64,000 nucleotides of DNA from Actinomadura craniellae (GCF_003289645.1 NZ_QLYX01000016.1:145550-209549); one strand, 5' to 3'; positions 18,268-26,780 are shown, counted from the first letter of the stretch. A program made the numbers and translations. The notes: a model not told the origin generated them from the letters alone.

Positions 18268-20576
18268 GGCGCGGGCCACCCCGTGAAGCTGCCGGGAGTG
18301 GCGTTCAGGCCGGGATCCCTGGCCGGTTTGTCCCTGGTCGCCGGGATCACGGGTTTGTCGTGGAGGACGACGATGTTGTGGTCCCGGGAGTCCTTGTTCC
18401 TCTTGTACACGCGCCGGACGAGCACGAAGTTGATCGCCATCCGCATCAGGAAGTGGTCGTCGGCCTCGGTTCCGACCAGCGTGTACGGCTTGCGGGCGTA
18501 GGTGTTGCGGAACGCCGTGTCGAGGTCGGCGGCCACCAGTCCGGGGACGTTGATGTGCGCGTCGATCACGGCGGCCACGAAGAACTGCGAGGAGACGAGC
18601 CGGCGGAACGGGTACTGCTTGCCGCCAGGGGCGTCGGTGGTCGGATACATGCCGTTCACCTGGTTCCACAGGCGCTGGAACCGGAACACGGCGGTCTGGA
18701 GTTGTGCGGTGCACAGCTCCCGCGAGGTCTGGGAGGCCAGGCGGGAGATGCCGCCCCACAGCGGGTCGAAGATCACCTGCTTGGCCGCGTTCTCCACGCC
18801 GCCGAACAGCGCCCAGCGGTGCGCGGTGCCCGACCTGATCGGCTGGGGCGTCTCGACCGGGCCGCCGGGGGCGCTGTACTTGAGCCACACCAGCTTGACC
18901 CGGCTCGGGACGCCGTCGTCGGCGGGCCCGGTGCCGGCGTCGCCCCAGTCGCCGGCCGGCTTCGAGGCGTACGCGCTGCGCCAGGTCTCGGGGGTGTCGG
19001 GCCGGGACCGCGGGCGCAGGTAGGGGTTGGCCTCGTCGATCTTGTCGGGTGTCGGCTCGGTGGTGTCGGCGAGGCCCCACACCCGCAGCTGCATCCCGCG
19101 GATGCCGAAGAACAGGTCGAAGTGGTCCGGCGCCATCCGCATGAACTGGTACAACACGACGGTCAGCTCGTCGTCGGCGGCGATCGTCCACTGCTGGATG
19201 CCGATCGACACGATGCCCGCGTCGGCCAGCCGCAGGCCGTCCAGCTTCCCCTCGTTGGGGGCGATCTTCTTGACCAAGTCCCAGCACTGCAGCAGCGTGG
19301 AGCTGGGGGCCGGGCCGAGGAACGCGGGATCGTCCCCGACGAAGTCCACCAGGTCCATGCTGCCCAGCGCCGCCGGGCCGTAGTACTTCCCGGTGTTGTC
19401 GCGAACGCCGGCCGCCATGAGCCGGCCGTAGACCACGGTGAGGTAGACGTCCTTGCCGTTCGGGCTCTTGCGCAGGAGCTGGGCGGGCGCCAGGAACAGG
19501 TCCACCGGGGGCACCGACGGGCCGCGCTCGGTCGGCGAGTACCAGGCGGCCGTCCCGTTGGCGGCCAGGCCGAGCGCTCCGGCGAGCAGGGCGCGCGCGC
19601 CGGCCACCGCGGGCTTGTCGGCGGCCGGAACGCCGTCGCCCTTGCGGCGCAGCGCGTCCCAGAGCCGGCGGAACAGCGCGTTGCCGCCCATCGTCCAGCC
19701 GGTGACCGCGGCCTGGTGCGCGGAGAAGCCGGACAGGATGGCCAGCGTGACGGGCAGTTCGAGCTCGGGCCGGTCGCGGCGGAGCTGCCGCATCAGCTCG
19801 ATCTGGTAGAAGATCCCCTCGAACGGGTTGACCAGCACGTTGGCATGGACCTCGGCACCGAGCGCGGCGACCTCCTCCGGCTTGGCGACCGGCTTGGTCA
19901 GCGTGCCCAGCCGCGTCGCCACCTGGGCCTTGAGCTCCAGCGGGCGGTGGCCGGCCTCGGTCGTCGCCGGCAGCGGCTCGACGGGCAGCCGCACCGTCAG
20001 CTGGAGCCCCACCTCCTCCTCGGGCTTGATCAGCCGGGCCCATTCGCGCATCTGCGCGCGCCCGACCTTCCAGGTCGGGGCCGCGGGCGGGACGATCTCC
20101 ACCTCGATCGGCAGGATCACCCGGCGGCCGACCTTCCACTCGGTCGGGCGGAGCGGGGGGATGGGCAGGCCGAGATAGACCGCCAGGGCCTTCTCCAGCT
20201 CGTTCTGGGTGAGCTTGAGGTCGGTGGCGTCCTTGGGCGCGTCCTTGGGGTCCAGCGCGCCCTTGTTGACGATCGGCTCGATCGCCGCCGCGAGCCCGCG
20301 CAGGTTGGCGCCCAGGCCGAGGAAGGCCGACAGCCGGCGGGGCCCGGCGGCCTCCTCCGCCGGGTCGCCGGTGGTCGCCGCCAGCGTGCCGTTGACCACC
20401 GCGGGCCACGCGGCCTCGGCGAGCTTCCCGCCGTTGGGCTGGGTGAAGCTCCACAGCGTCACGTTGGACTCCACCTTGCTGGGCGGAGGCGGCGGCGCGG
20501 GCGGGGCCGGCGGCTTGGCCGCCACGGCCTTCTTCACGCTGCTCAGAGCCGGTTTCGCGGCGGCCGCGGCAGTCAC
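18264..20576 (-). CDS. 770-aa protein with lysozyme-like motif, first gene of the giant-protein operon
   Basis: A GTG at 20576 is chosen because GGGAGG lies about six bases upstream and the longer reading has no ribosome site. The N-terminus is Ala/Pro-rich and flexible (KPPAPPAPPPPPSK, residues 21-34). Residues ~45-300 are mixed alpha/beta and unrecognised. Residues ~430-495 resemble lysozyme/chitosanase-fold hydrolases: NEGKLDG with a candidate catalytic Glu442, spaced before GIVSIGIQQWT (454-464), the pattern of a catalytic Glu followed by a G-x-x-QW turn. The C-terminal ~200 residues (FRFQRLWNQVNGMYP, QFFVAAVIDAHINVPG) are helical. No secretion signal is seen. A muralytic role is an inference from the short motif; the family is otherwise unknown. 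Confidence 0.7.
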   Translation of the reverse strand: MTAAAAAKPALSSVKKAVAAKPPAPPAPPPPPSKVESNVTLWSFTQPNGGKLAEAAWPAVVNGTLAATTGDPAEEAAGPRRLSAFLGLGANLRGLAAAIEPIVNKGALDPKDAPKDATDLKLTQNELEKALAVYLGLPIPPLRPTEWKVGRRVILPIEVEIVPPAAPTWKVGRAQMREWARLIKPEEEVGLQLTVRLPVEPLPATTEAGHRPLELKAQVATRLGTLTKPVAKPEEVAALGAEVHANVLVNPFEGIFYQIELMRQLRRDRPELELPVTLAILSGFSAHQAAVTGWTMGGNALFRRLWDALRRKGDGVPAADKPAVAGARALLAGALGLAANGTAAWYSPTERGPSVPPVDLFLAPAQLLRKSPNGKDVYLTVVYGRLMAAGVRDNTGKYYGPAALGSMDLVDFVGDDPAFLGPAPSSTLLQCWDLVKKIAPNEGKLDGLRLADAGIVSIGIQQWTIAADDELTVVLYQFMRMAPDHFDLFFGIRGMQLRVWGLADTTEPTPDKIDEANPYLRPRSRPDTPETWRSAYASKPAGDWGDAGTGPADDGVPSRVKLVWLKYSAPGGPVETPQPIRSGTAHRWALFGGVENAAKQVIFDPLWGGISRLASQTSRELCTAQLQTAVFRFQRLWNQVNGMYPTTDAPGGKQYPFRRLVSSQFFVAAVIDAHINVPGLVAADLDTAFRNTYARKPYTLVGTEADDHFLMRMAINFVLVRRVYKRNKDSRDHNIVVLHDKPVIPATRDKPARDPGLNATPGSFTGWPAP

Positions 20577-21275
20577 GCCGCCTCCCGCGCGAAGGTACGC
20601 ACGGAGTGATTCCGGGCAGGCTGATGCAGAGCATGTCCGATCATGTGTTTCCCCCACATGGCTGACCAAAGGCCCCCGTAATCCCCGTCGGCGGGCCAAG
20701 CAGGTTGATCAAAACATAGTTCCGATTTACACAACAAGCCCTTAGGTGTCCCGATTCAGGAACATCCCGGGGCCGGCACCAGGAGCAGCCTGGACCTGCA
20801 TCAATACGTCATTCTTCGGCCAGGTACGGCCAATTTTGCCCCAGCCCCGCAATTGACCCAGGACACCCGGGACACCGGCCCCAGAACGCCTGGGACACCT
20901 GGTCCGGGACTCCCCGCCAGGCCCGTCCGCGGCGCGCCGCAGGGCGGCGGGACGGGTTTTGCTTTCCGTCGTTCCCCGGGCATTCCCACCTCGGAGAATG
21001 CCCGGGAACAACCGTTCTTCGGCGGCCGGTTATTCGGAGGGAGCGGGCTCTCGGCGATCGCGGGAATGTCCTGGAATTCGCGCCGGTGCGTTATCACTCC
21101 GTCCCAGACGCCCAGGACGGCGATGCAGGTCACCGCCGCCCATCAGCTCGCGGAGCAGAGCGAGCCGCCCGCTCCGGTCACCACCAGCACCCGTGCGGTC
21201 GTGGACCGTACCAGCGCGGTCAGCTCCTCGTGGGTCTGGCGGCGCGGGGCGGTCACCCGGTGCCGCCGTCCGCGG
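20577..21275. other. 700-bp gene-free region upstream of the giant-protein operon
   Basis: It lies between the operon's GTG start and the stop of the TetR gene. The operon's promoter should be here. The stretch 20705-20745 is strikingly AT-rich for this genome, but I cannot fix convincing -35/-10 boxes. The rest is GC-rich with imperfect short repeats of a GGGACACC-like word near 20860-20910, and a hairpin at 20971-21009 described separately. Open frames here are antisense or low-complexity and not believable. No RNA gene was recognised. Confidence 0.5.
20971..21009. terminator. Candidate hairpin terminator or attenuator
   Basis: Arms GTTCCCCGGGCATTC (20971-20985) and GAATGCCCGGGAAC (20996-21009) form an 11-bp perfect core plus four outer pairs around one bulged C, with a 10-nt loop. 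It lies downstream of the minus-strand TetR gene and well upstream of the giant-protein operon. There is no T-tract on either strand, as is common for actinomycete terminators. A protein-binding palindrome is the alternative. Confidence 0.45.
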
Positions 21276-21908
21276 TCAGGGCCGCCGGGCTCCGGCCATG
21301 TCGAGGGCGAGCCGCTGGTAGTGGTGGGCGACCTCGGTGCGGCTGAGCGGGCCCTTCGGCGAGAACCAGGACGCCACGCCCGTGCACATCACGACGATCG
21401 CGCGGGACGCCTCCAGCGGGATCGGCGTGCCGAACACGCCCAGCTCGGTTCCGCGCGTGAGCACCCCGTCGAACAGGTGCTGCTGTTGGTGCCGCTTGGC
21501 GAGGTGCAGGCCGCGCACCGGCTCCTCCAGGGCGCGCAGTTCGCTGGTTCCGAGCATCGTGCCGCGCTGGTCCTCCAGGTGGAACAGCACATGGGTCTCG
21601 ACGATCGCCGCGAGCCGGGCGGCGGGGTCGTCCGCCGCGCCCTCCAACGCCGCGCGGGTGCGGCGCAGCAGTTCCTCGATCCCGCGCTCCATGATCGTCG
21701 CAAGCACTTCCTGCTTGGACTCGAAGTGGTAGTAGAGCGCGCCCGGGCTCAGCCCGGCCCGCACCGCGATGTCGCGCACCGATGTGCCGTGGTAGCCCTG
21801 CTCGGTCATCACCGCGATCGCGGCCTTGAGGACCCCCGCCTCGCCCGGCCCCTGCGCCGACCGGGCCCGTGACGACGATCCGGGCTGCGCGGACGATCCA
21901 GCCGCCAC
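21276..21908 (-). CDS. TetR family transcriptional regulator
   Basis: A 210-aa repressor-type regulator. The N-terminal HTH is canonical (AAIAVMTEQGYHGTSVRDIAVRAGLSPGALYYHFESKQEVL, residues ~28-67). The C-terminal ligand domain ends in VMCTGVASWFSPKGPLSRTE, resembling KstR2/FadR-type acyl-CoA-responsive TetR proteins. It lies 77 bp downstream of the acyl-CoA dehydrogenase on the same strand, so it is probably co-transcribed and controls that gene and the divergent crotonase gene. The ligand is presumably an acyl-CoA (inference). Confidence 0.9.
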   Translation of the reverse strand: MAAGSSAQPGSSSRARSAQGPGEAGVLKAAIAVMTEQGYHGTSVRDIAVRAGLSPGALYYHFESKQEVLATIMERGIEELLRRTRAALEGAADDPAARLAAIVETHVLFHLEDQRGTMLGTSELRALEEPVRGLHLAKRHQQQHLFDGVLTRGTELGVFGTPIPLEASRAIVVMCTGVASWFSPKGPLSRTEVAHHYQRLALDMAGARRP

Positions 21909-21985
21909 GCGGCCACCTCCTGTCCCCCGGCCAGGCTACCCGCACGGGCCCGCTCATCTGATCGCCAGCGGGTTGATCGGGGAGC

Positions 21986-23242
21986 CTACCGGCGCTTGTT
22001 CGGGCCGGCGAAGCCGAAGAGGTAGCCGGCCACCCTGCGCATCTGGACCTCTTCCGACCCCTCGGTGATCCGGTACCTGCGGTGGTGCCGGTAGATGTGC
22101 TCGAACGGGGTGTGCCGGGTGTAGCCGAGCCCGCCGTGCACCTGGATCGCGCGGTCGGCGGCCTCGCAGACGAACCGGTTGGCGCGGTAGTTGCACATCG
22201 AGACCTTGTCGCTGATCTCCATGTGCGGCACCCGGTCCAGTTCCCAGGCGGTCTTGCGCACCAGCCAGCGCAGCATCTCCGCCTCGGTCTGCAACTCGAC
22301 CAGCGGCCACTGGATGGCCTGCCGGCCGGCCAGCGGCTGCCCGAAGGTGACCCGCTCGCGGGCGTACTCGACGCTGCGGTCCACGCAGTACTGCCCGGCG
22401 CCCACGCCCGACGCGGCCTGCCGGATCCGGTTCTCGTGGACGAAGGTCTGCGCGACCGCGAGGCCCTCGCCCTCGGCACCGAAGATCGACGAGTGCGGGA
22501 CGCGGACGTCGCGCAGCGTCACCTCGGCGTGGTCGGTGGGCATGTTGAACGTCCACCAGTGGAAGTCGACGGAGAAGCCGGGGGTGCCGGTCGGGGTGAT
22601 GAACGCGGTGATGCCGCGCGCGTCCCCGGGCTTGCCGGATGTCCGGGCGAAGACCACGTCGTGGGTGGCCGAGTGCATCCCGGAGTTGAACCGTTTGGCG
22701 CCGTTGATGACCCAGTCGTCGCCGCGGCGGACCGCGGTGGTCTCCATCCAGGTGGCGTCGCTGCCGTGCTCGGGTTCGGTGAGGCCGAAGCCGATCCGCC
22801 TGGTGCCGGTCAGCATCCCCTGGAGGAACTCCTCCTTCTGCTCCGGCGTCCCGTACTCCATCATCATGTGGACGAACGGGAAGTTGCCGACGACCGACGC
22901 CTCGTTCTGCAGGTCGTTGTGCAGGCCGAGGCCCTTGTGGGCGAGGTGCTCGCGGATCACCGCCATGTCGAGGTTGCCGCCGTCCCGCCCGCCCACCTCC
23001 TTGGGCAGCCCGTAGCGCAGCCAGCCGGCGGCGTCGGCGCGGCGGAACATCTCCCGCAGCAGTTCCTCCCAGTCGCGCCGGGGGACGCCGCCGTTCTCGA
23101 AGTCGGTGCGGGCCCACTCCCGGCGGTGGTCGAAGAAGCGTTCGTTGTCGTCCTGCTCCTGCAGCGGCCTGATCTCCCGCTCGATGAAGTCGTCGAGGTC
23201 GGCGAGCAGCCGCGTCAGCTCATCGGGAAGCGTGAAGTCCAC
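21986..23242 (-). CDS. Acyl-CoA dehydrogenase family protein
   Basis: A 418-aa FAD enzyme that oxidises acyl-CoA to 2,3-enoyl-CoA. The length and segments are typical: helical N-domain (1-130), GFGLTEPEHGSDATWMET and DDWVINGAKRFNSG in the middle beta-domain (about 150-190), and the C-terminal four-helix domain with YARERVTFGQPLAGRQAIQ, AIQVHGGLGYTRHTPFEHIYRHHR and YRITEGSEEVQMRR. The last segment normally carries the catalytic base region. The start is GTG at 23242 with AGGAGG five bases upstream. It is divergent from the crotonase gene 67 bp away, with a palindrome between, and is followed by the TetR gene. The substrate is unresolved; fatty, steroid-side-chain or terpenoid acyl-CoA are all possible. 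Confidence 0.9.
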   Translation of the reverse strand: MDFTLPDELTRLLADLDDFIEREIRPLQEQDDNERFFDHRREWARTDFENGGVPRRDWEELLREMFRRADAAGWLRYGLPKEVGGRDGGNLDMAVIREHLAHKGLGLHNDLQNEASVVGNFPFVHMMMEYGTPEQKEEFLQGMLTGTRRIGFGLTEPEHGSDATWMETTAVRRGDDWVINGAKRFNSGMHSATHDVVFARTSGKPGDARGITAFITPTGTPGFSVDFHWWTFNMPTDHAEVTLRDVRVPHSSIFGAEGEGLAVAQTFVHENRIRQAASGVGAGQYCVDRSVEYARERVTFGQPLAGRQAIQWPLVELQTEAEMLRWLVRKTAWELDRVPHMEISDKVSMCNYRANRFVCEAADRAIQVHGGLGYTRHTPFEHIYRHHRRYRITEGSEEVQMRRVAGYLFGFAGPNKRR

Positions 23243-23250
23243 AAATCCTC

Positions 23251-23266
23251 CTGAACGTATGTTTAG
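23251..23266. promoter_or_regulatory. Candidate TetR operator between divergent acyl-CoA genes
   Basis: The imperfect palindrome CTGAAC-GTAT-GTTTAG (five of six arm positions pair) lies in the 67-bp gap between the acyl-CoA dehydrogenase and crotonase starts, just upstream of the dehydrogenase ribosome site. An AAC-N4-GTT core is common for acyl-CoA-responsive TetR proteins. Assignment to the adjacent TetR is inference. Confidence 0.5.
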
Positions 23267-23309
23267 CTAGCATCACACCTCGCCGGTTCCGAGGGAAGGG
23301 GGTCCGCGC

Positions 23310-24086
23310 ATGCGCGAGATCCGCTACGAGGTGGCGGACGGCATCGCCACCCTGACCATCGACCGCCCCGACAAGCTCGGCGCCATGACCTACGCGATGC
23401 TCGACGCCTTCGCCGGGCACGTCGCCGAGGCGGGCGCGGATCCCCGGGTCACCGTGCTGCTGGTGACCGGGGTGCCGGGCAGCTTCTGCTCCGGCATCGA
23501 CCTGGCCGACCTGGCCTCCCGCTCCCCCGCGGACCGGGGCCGCCCGGACGGCGACGGAGGCGGCGGCGTCCCGCTGCTCATGGGCTTCCCGAAGCCGGTG
23601 GTCGCCGCCGTGGACGGCATGGCGGTGGGGATGGGCGCCGAGTTCGCCACCCAGGCCGACCTGCGCGTGGTGTCGACCCGGGCTCGGTTCCGCTGGAACT
23701 TCGTGCACCGCGGCCTGGTCGCCGACACCGGCGCCGGGACGTGGCTGCTCCCCCGCCAGATCGGCATGGGCCCCGCACTGCGCCTGCTCTACACCGGTGA
23801 CGACCTGGCAGCCGAGGAGGCCCTGTCGCTGGGCTTCGCCACGTCCGTCCACGAACCCGAGGACCTGCCGGACGCGGCGCGCGCCCTGGCCGCGACCATC
23901 GCGACGGCCTCCCCGTTCGCGCTGACCCGCACGAAACGGCTGGTCCTGGACGGTACGACCACCGACCTGGCCGGCCACGTCACCGCCACCGGGGTGGCGA
24001 TCCACGAATGCTTCGCCTCCGCGGACCACGCCGAGGGCGTGGCGGCCTTCCTGGAGAAGCGCCGGCCCCGCTTCACCGGCCGCTGA
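23310..24086 (+). CDS. Enoyl-CoA hydratase/isomerase (crotonase) family protein
   Basis: A 258-aa crotonase-fold protein. SFCSGIDLADL (about residues 68-78) is the first oxyanion-hole/CoA region. GMAVGMGAEFATQADLRV (about 109-126) is the second. The segment FRWNFVHRGLVADTGAGTWLLPRQIG follows. Aligned by eye to classical hydratases, both catalytic Glu positions are replaced (Phe in FVHRG, Arg in ALRLLYTGDD), while an Asp is present in VADTG, as in PaaG/delta-isomerase-like members. It may therefore be an isomerase or a non-hydratase crotonase. It is divergent from the acyl-CoA dehydrogenase, so the pair probably acts in one beta-oxidation-type degradation branch under the nearby TetR. Confidence 0.85.
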   Translation: MREIRYEVADGIATLTIDRPDKLGAMTYAMLDAFAGHVAEAGADPRVTVLLVTGVPGSFCSGIDLADLASRSPADRGRPDGDGGGGVPLLMGFPKPVVAAVDGMAVGMGAEFATQADLRVVSTRARFRWNFVHRGLVADTGAGTWLLPRQIGMGPALRLLYTGDDLAAEEALSLGFATSVHEPEDLPDAARALAATIATASPFALTRTKRLVLDGTTTDLAGHVTATGVAIHECFASADHAEGVAAFLEKRRPRFTGR

Positions 24087-24180
24087 CACCGGGCCATCTC
24101 GTGTGCGATCGAGGGCGTCCTGCCGGTGCACGGCACCGCGCACTGGCCCGAACTGGAGTGAACGGCTCCGCCGGCCGTAC

Positions 24181-24900
24181 CTACGGTTCCGTGATGATGG
24201 GGGCGGGGCGGAAGCCCTTGGTGATGAGCCAGATGCCCAGTGACAGTTCCCAGACGATTTCTGGTGCCGTGAACAGGAAGTTCACCGGAGACTGCTGCTC
24301 GTAGACGCCGAACAGGACAGCGGTCGCCGTCGCGCAGGCGATGGGGCCGCCGATGAGCCCGATGAGCGCCATGGCGCGCGGCACCAGGCCCGACCGGTAC
24401 ATCAGGTAGCCCAGCAGCAGCCCGTTGCCGAAGCCCGCGCAGAAGGCGGGCCCGAGCAGGAACGTCTGGTCCTTCAACGCCACCAGTGACCGGCCGATCA
24501 GGGCGGCGTCGGCATCGCCCCCGCCCGCCAGCTCCTGCCGCAGCGCCACGACGGCGAGCACGCTGACGATCCCCATCACGATGAGGGTCGATTCGAGGAT
24601 CCGCAGGCCGACGTAACCGAGGGCGATGCTCTCGCTCTGCCGCTTCAGGATCGGGAACAGCACGACCGCGGTGGCGACGTTCGCGACGGCGGTCAGGATC
24701 TCAAGGAGGGCGCCCAACCGCACCTGCGTGTCCGCGCCCGCTCCCAGAATGTAGTTCGCGTCGTCGAGGACCGGGCCGTACAGCACCACCGCGGGGATCG
24801 AGAGAACGAAGGTGAGAATGAACCAGACACCGGCGATCCTGGCGGTCCGCTGAGCGGCGCTCGCCGAAGCTTCCGGAGTCCGAGATCTGATCGTGTCCAC
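24181..24900 (-). CDS. DUF4386 family membrane protein
   Basis: A 239-aa integral membrane protein. A GTG at 24900 is preferred because GGAGGG lies seven bases upstream; the longer reading has no such site. Hydrophobic helices include VWFILTFVLSIPAVVLYGPV, ATAVVLFPILKR, LIVMGIVSVLAVVAL, GFGNGLLLGYLMYRSGL and MALIGLIGGPIACATATAVL. PxLKRxxE and LxGYLMYRSGLVPR are hallmarks of DUF4386, an uncharacterised family. It stands alone, and the neighbours suggest no pathway. The 94 bp before its stop codon and the 282 bp upstream of its start show no gene. Confidence 0.8.
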   Translation of the reverse strand: MDTIRSRTPEASASAAQRTARIAGVWFILTFVLSIPAVVLYGPVLDDANYILGAGADTQVRLGALLEILTAVANVATAVVLFPILKRQSESIALGYVGLRILESTLIVMGIVSVLAVVALRQELAGGGDADAALIGRSLVALKDQTFLLGPAFCAGFGNGLLLGYLMYRSGLVPRAMALIGLIGGPIACATATAVLFGVYEQQSPVNFLFTAPEIVWELSLGIWLITKGFRPAPIITEP

Positions 24901-25182
24901 GTGACCCTCCAAGGCTCGGATCGGCCCCTGCACGATTATCACGGCCGGAGGGGTCAGGCACAGCCGGTCCCGACGTTCCGGCACGGTGTGCGGGCCGGCC
25001 GCCAACCCCGACCTCGCCACCCGGCTACTCAAAGTCATCGAACAGCAGCCCCAGGGATCCGTGCGGGCCTGCTCCGCGCGATGGAGAACCGCGCGCTCGG
25101 CGGGATGGAGAAGAGCATGCAGGAAGTGCGGCTCGGAATCGGACCTGGCGGAGTGGACGCCCTCCCAGGGGCCGTTTCCGTC

Positions 25183-26241
25183 CTACGGCGCCTGCGGGTC
25201 CGGTGTGTTCACCAGGCCGAGGGCGTACAGGCTTTCGGCGGTGTCGATGATGGTGGCCACCGGGTCGCGGGGTGTCCAGCCGAGCATGGTGCGGGCCTTC
25301 GCGGTGTTCAGTTGCGGAACCCGGCCGAGTTGGCTGACCGATTCCCGCAGGGAGGGGTCGGTACGGGCCGCCTGGCGCACCTGGTCGGCGGTCAGTTCCC
25401 GGGTCGGTACCCGGGCCGCGCGCTCGCCCAGGTGCTCGGCCAGGATGCGGGCCATCTGCAGGAAGCTGATCGATGTGCCGCTGCCGGCGAGGAAGCGTTC
25501 GCCGGCGGCACCGGGATGGGTCATGGCGCGCAGGTGGATGTCGGCGACGTCGCGGACGTCGACCAGGCCGAAGTGCAGGGGAGGGACGACCGGCAACCGC
25601 CCTTCCAGCATGGCCTTGACGATGCCGGTGGAGCTGGAGAGGCGGGGGCCCAGTACGGGGCCGAAGATGCCGCCGGGGTTGACGACCGCCAGCTCCAGGC
25701 CGCCGCCCTCGGCGGCGATGAAGTCCCAGGCGGCCCGTTCGGCGATGGTCTTGGATTTGATGTAGGCGGTGTTGTCGTCGGCGGGATCGGTCCAGTCGGT
25801 CTCGTCGTAGACGCCGCCCGGCTTGGGGCTGTAGCCGATCGCGGCGAACGAGGAGGTCAGCACGGCCCGCCGTACGCCGCCGTCCCGCGCGGCCCGCAGT
25901 ACGCGCAGAGTGCCGTCCCGGGCGGGCACGATCACCTCGTCGTCGTCGGCGGGTGTTCCGCTGGGGAACGGTGAGGCGACATGCAGGACATGAGTGCAGC
26001 CGGCCACCGCGTCCGGCCATCCGTCGTCGGTGTCCAGCCGCGCGCTGACGATCTCCAGCCGTCCGTCCGGGTCGACGCCGGCGACTTCGAGCTCGGCCCG
26101 CACGTCGGCGGCGCGCTCGGCCGAGCGGACCGTGGTCCGGACCCGGTGCCCGTCCCGCAGCAGGCGGACGACCACGTGCGACCCCACGAAGCCGTTACCG
26201 CCGGTCACCAGAACCAGGTCTTTGGAAGCGTGCGGATCCAC
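25183..26241 (-). CDS. NAD(P)-dependent epimerase/dehydratase (extended SDR, dihydroflavonol-reductase-like)
   Basis: A 352-aa extended short-chain reductase. The Rossmann motif is TGGNGFVGSH near the N-terminus (about 14-23). The active site is Ser in LTSSFAAIGY plus YIKSK (Tyr and Lys), and NPGGIFGPVLGPRL is the substrate-side loop typical of dihydroflavonol-4-reductase/cinnamoyl-CoA-reductase-like bacterial SDRs. It sits 49 bp downstream of the MerR gene on the same strand, so it is probably the target of that regulator and may respond to an electrophile or redox signal. The substrate cannot be deduced. Confidence 0.9.
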   Translation of the reverse strand: MDPHASKDLVLVTGGNGFVGSHVVVRLLRDGHRVRTTVRSAERAADVRAELEVAGVDPDGRLEIVSARLDTDDGWPDAVAGCTHVLHVASPFPSGTPADDDEVIVPARDGTLRVLRAARDGGVRRAVLTSSFAAIGYSPKPGGVYDETDWTDPADDNTAYIKSKTIAERAAWDFIAAEGGGLELAVVNPGGIFGPVLGPRLSSSTGIVKAMLEGRLPVVPPLHFGLVDVRDVADIHLRAMTHPGAAGERFLAGSGTSISFLQMARILAEHLGERAARVPTRELTADQVRQAARTDPSLRESVSQLGRVPQLNTAKARTMLGWTPRDPVATIIDTAESLYALGLVNTPDPQAP

Positions 26242-26290
26242 AGTGTTCCCCTCGCATGGTTGTCGTTGTTTCGCAGATGGCGCGGGCCGT

Positions 26291-26746
26291 TCAGCGCAGC
26301 TCGCGCGCGACCGGCGTGATCTCCGCGGCGGCGCGTTGCTCGGCCGCGCCGTCGCCGCGCTCGCGCGCGTCCCAGAGTTCGGTTTTCAGTTGCAGGTAGC
26401 GCAGGCGGACCCGCATCCGTTCCAGCTCCTGGGTGAGGCGGTCGGCGTTGCGGCTGAACAGGTCGCGCATCTGCCCGGCCGCGGCGTCGCCGTCGTCCAG
26501 ATGCCGCAGGTAGGCGCGCATGTCGTGGACGCTCATCCCGGTCGCGCGCAGGCAGCTCAGCGCCTCGATCCGCGCTACCGCGGCGGCGGTGTAGCGGCGG
26601 TGGCCGCTGCTCTCGTCCCGGTCCACCGGGGCGATCAGCCCGATCTTCTCGTAGTACCGCAGGGTCGGCTCGGACAGGCCGCTCAGCCTGGACACCTCCT
26701 GGATCGTCATCGGAGAGGTGCCCGCACCCGTTCGTGTCGCTGCCAT
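26291..26746 (-). CDS. MerR family transcriptional regulator
   Basis: A 151-aa regulator with the MerR winged helix: MTIQEVSRLSGLSEPTLRYYEKIGLI, then GHRRYTAAAVARIEALSCLRATGMSV. A long dimerisation coiled coil follows (ADRLTQELERMRVRLRYLQLK). No Cys metal-binding loop is present, so it is of the small-molecule or redox-type group that commonly sits beside SDRs. The start could be 26746 or the internal Met at 26710 that begins the HTH. Neither has a strong ribosome site, and 26746 fits a nearly leaderless transcript from the promoter just upstream. Confidence 0.88.
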   Translation of the reverse strand: MAATRTGAGTSPMTIQEVSRLSGLSEPTLRYYEKIGLIAPVDRDESSGHRRYTAAAVARIEALSCLRATGMSVHDMRAYLRHLDDGDAAAGQMRDLFSRNADRLTQELERMRVRLRYLQLKTELWDARERGDGAAEQRAAAEITPVARELR

Positions 26747-26762
26747 GGTTGGAGTCTCCGAT

Positions 26763-26780
26763 ACTTCAAGCGCTTCAAGT
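26763..26780 (-). promoter_or_regulatory. MerR-type autoregulatory promoter/operator candidate
   Basis: The near-palindrome ACTTCAAGCGCTTCAAGT (16 of 18 symmetric) lies 17 bp upstream of the MerR start. Read on the minus strand, TTGACT (26783-26778) overlaps it and a weak -10, GAGACT, lies 19 bp further on (26758-26753). That is the over-long spacer typical of MerR-controlled promoters. The -10 match is poor, so the exact promoter is uncertain. Confidence 0.5.

Noticed and set aside
20860..20935. Short repeated GGGACACC-like words
   Set aside because: Imperfect, irregularly spaced and too few for a CRISPR or regulatory array; likely GC-biased simple sequence.
20853..21872. 339-aa plus-strand open frame over the TetR gene
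   Set aside because: Opposes a convincing TetR family protein and reads as low-complexity Arg/Pro/Gly sequence.
23220..24143. 307-aa minus-strand frame over the crotonase gene
   Set aside because: Antisense of a clear crotonase; no family similarity.
24102..24163. Plus-strand peptide ending EGVLPVHGTAHWPELE before a TGA
   Set aside because: Looks like a protein C-terminus, but no start, no upstream homology and only about 20 codons; cannot be supported.
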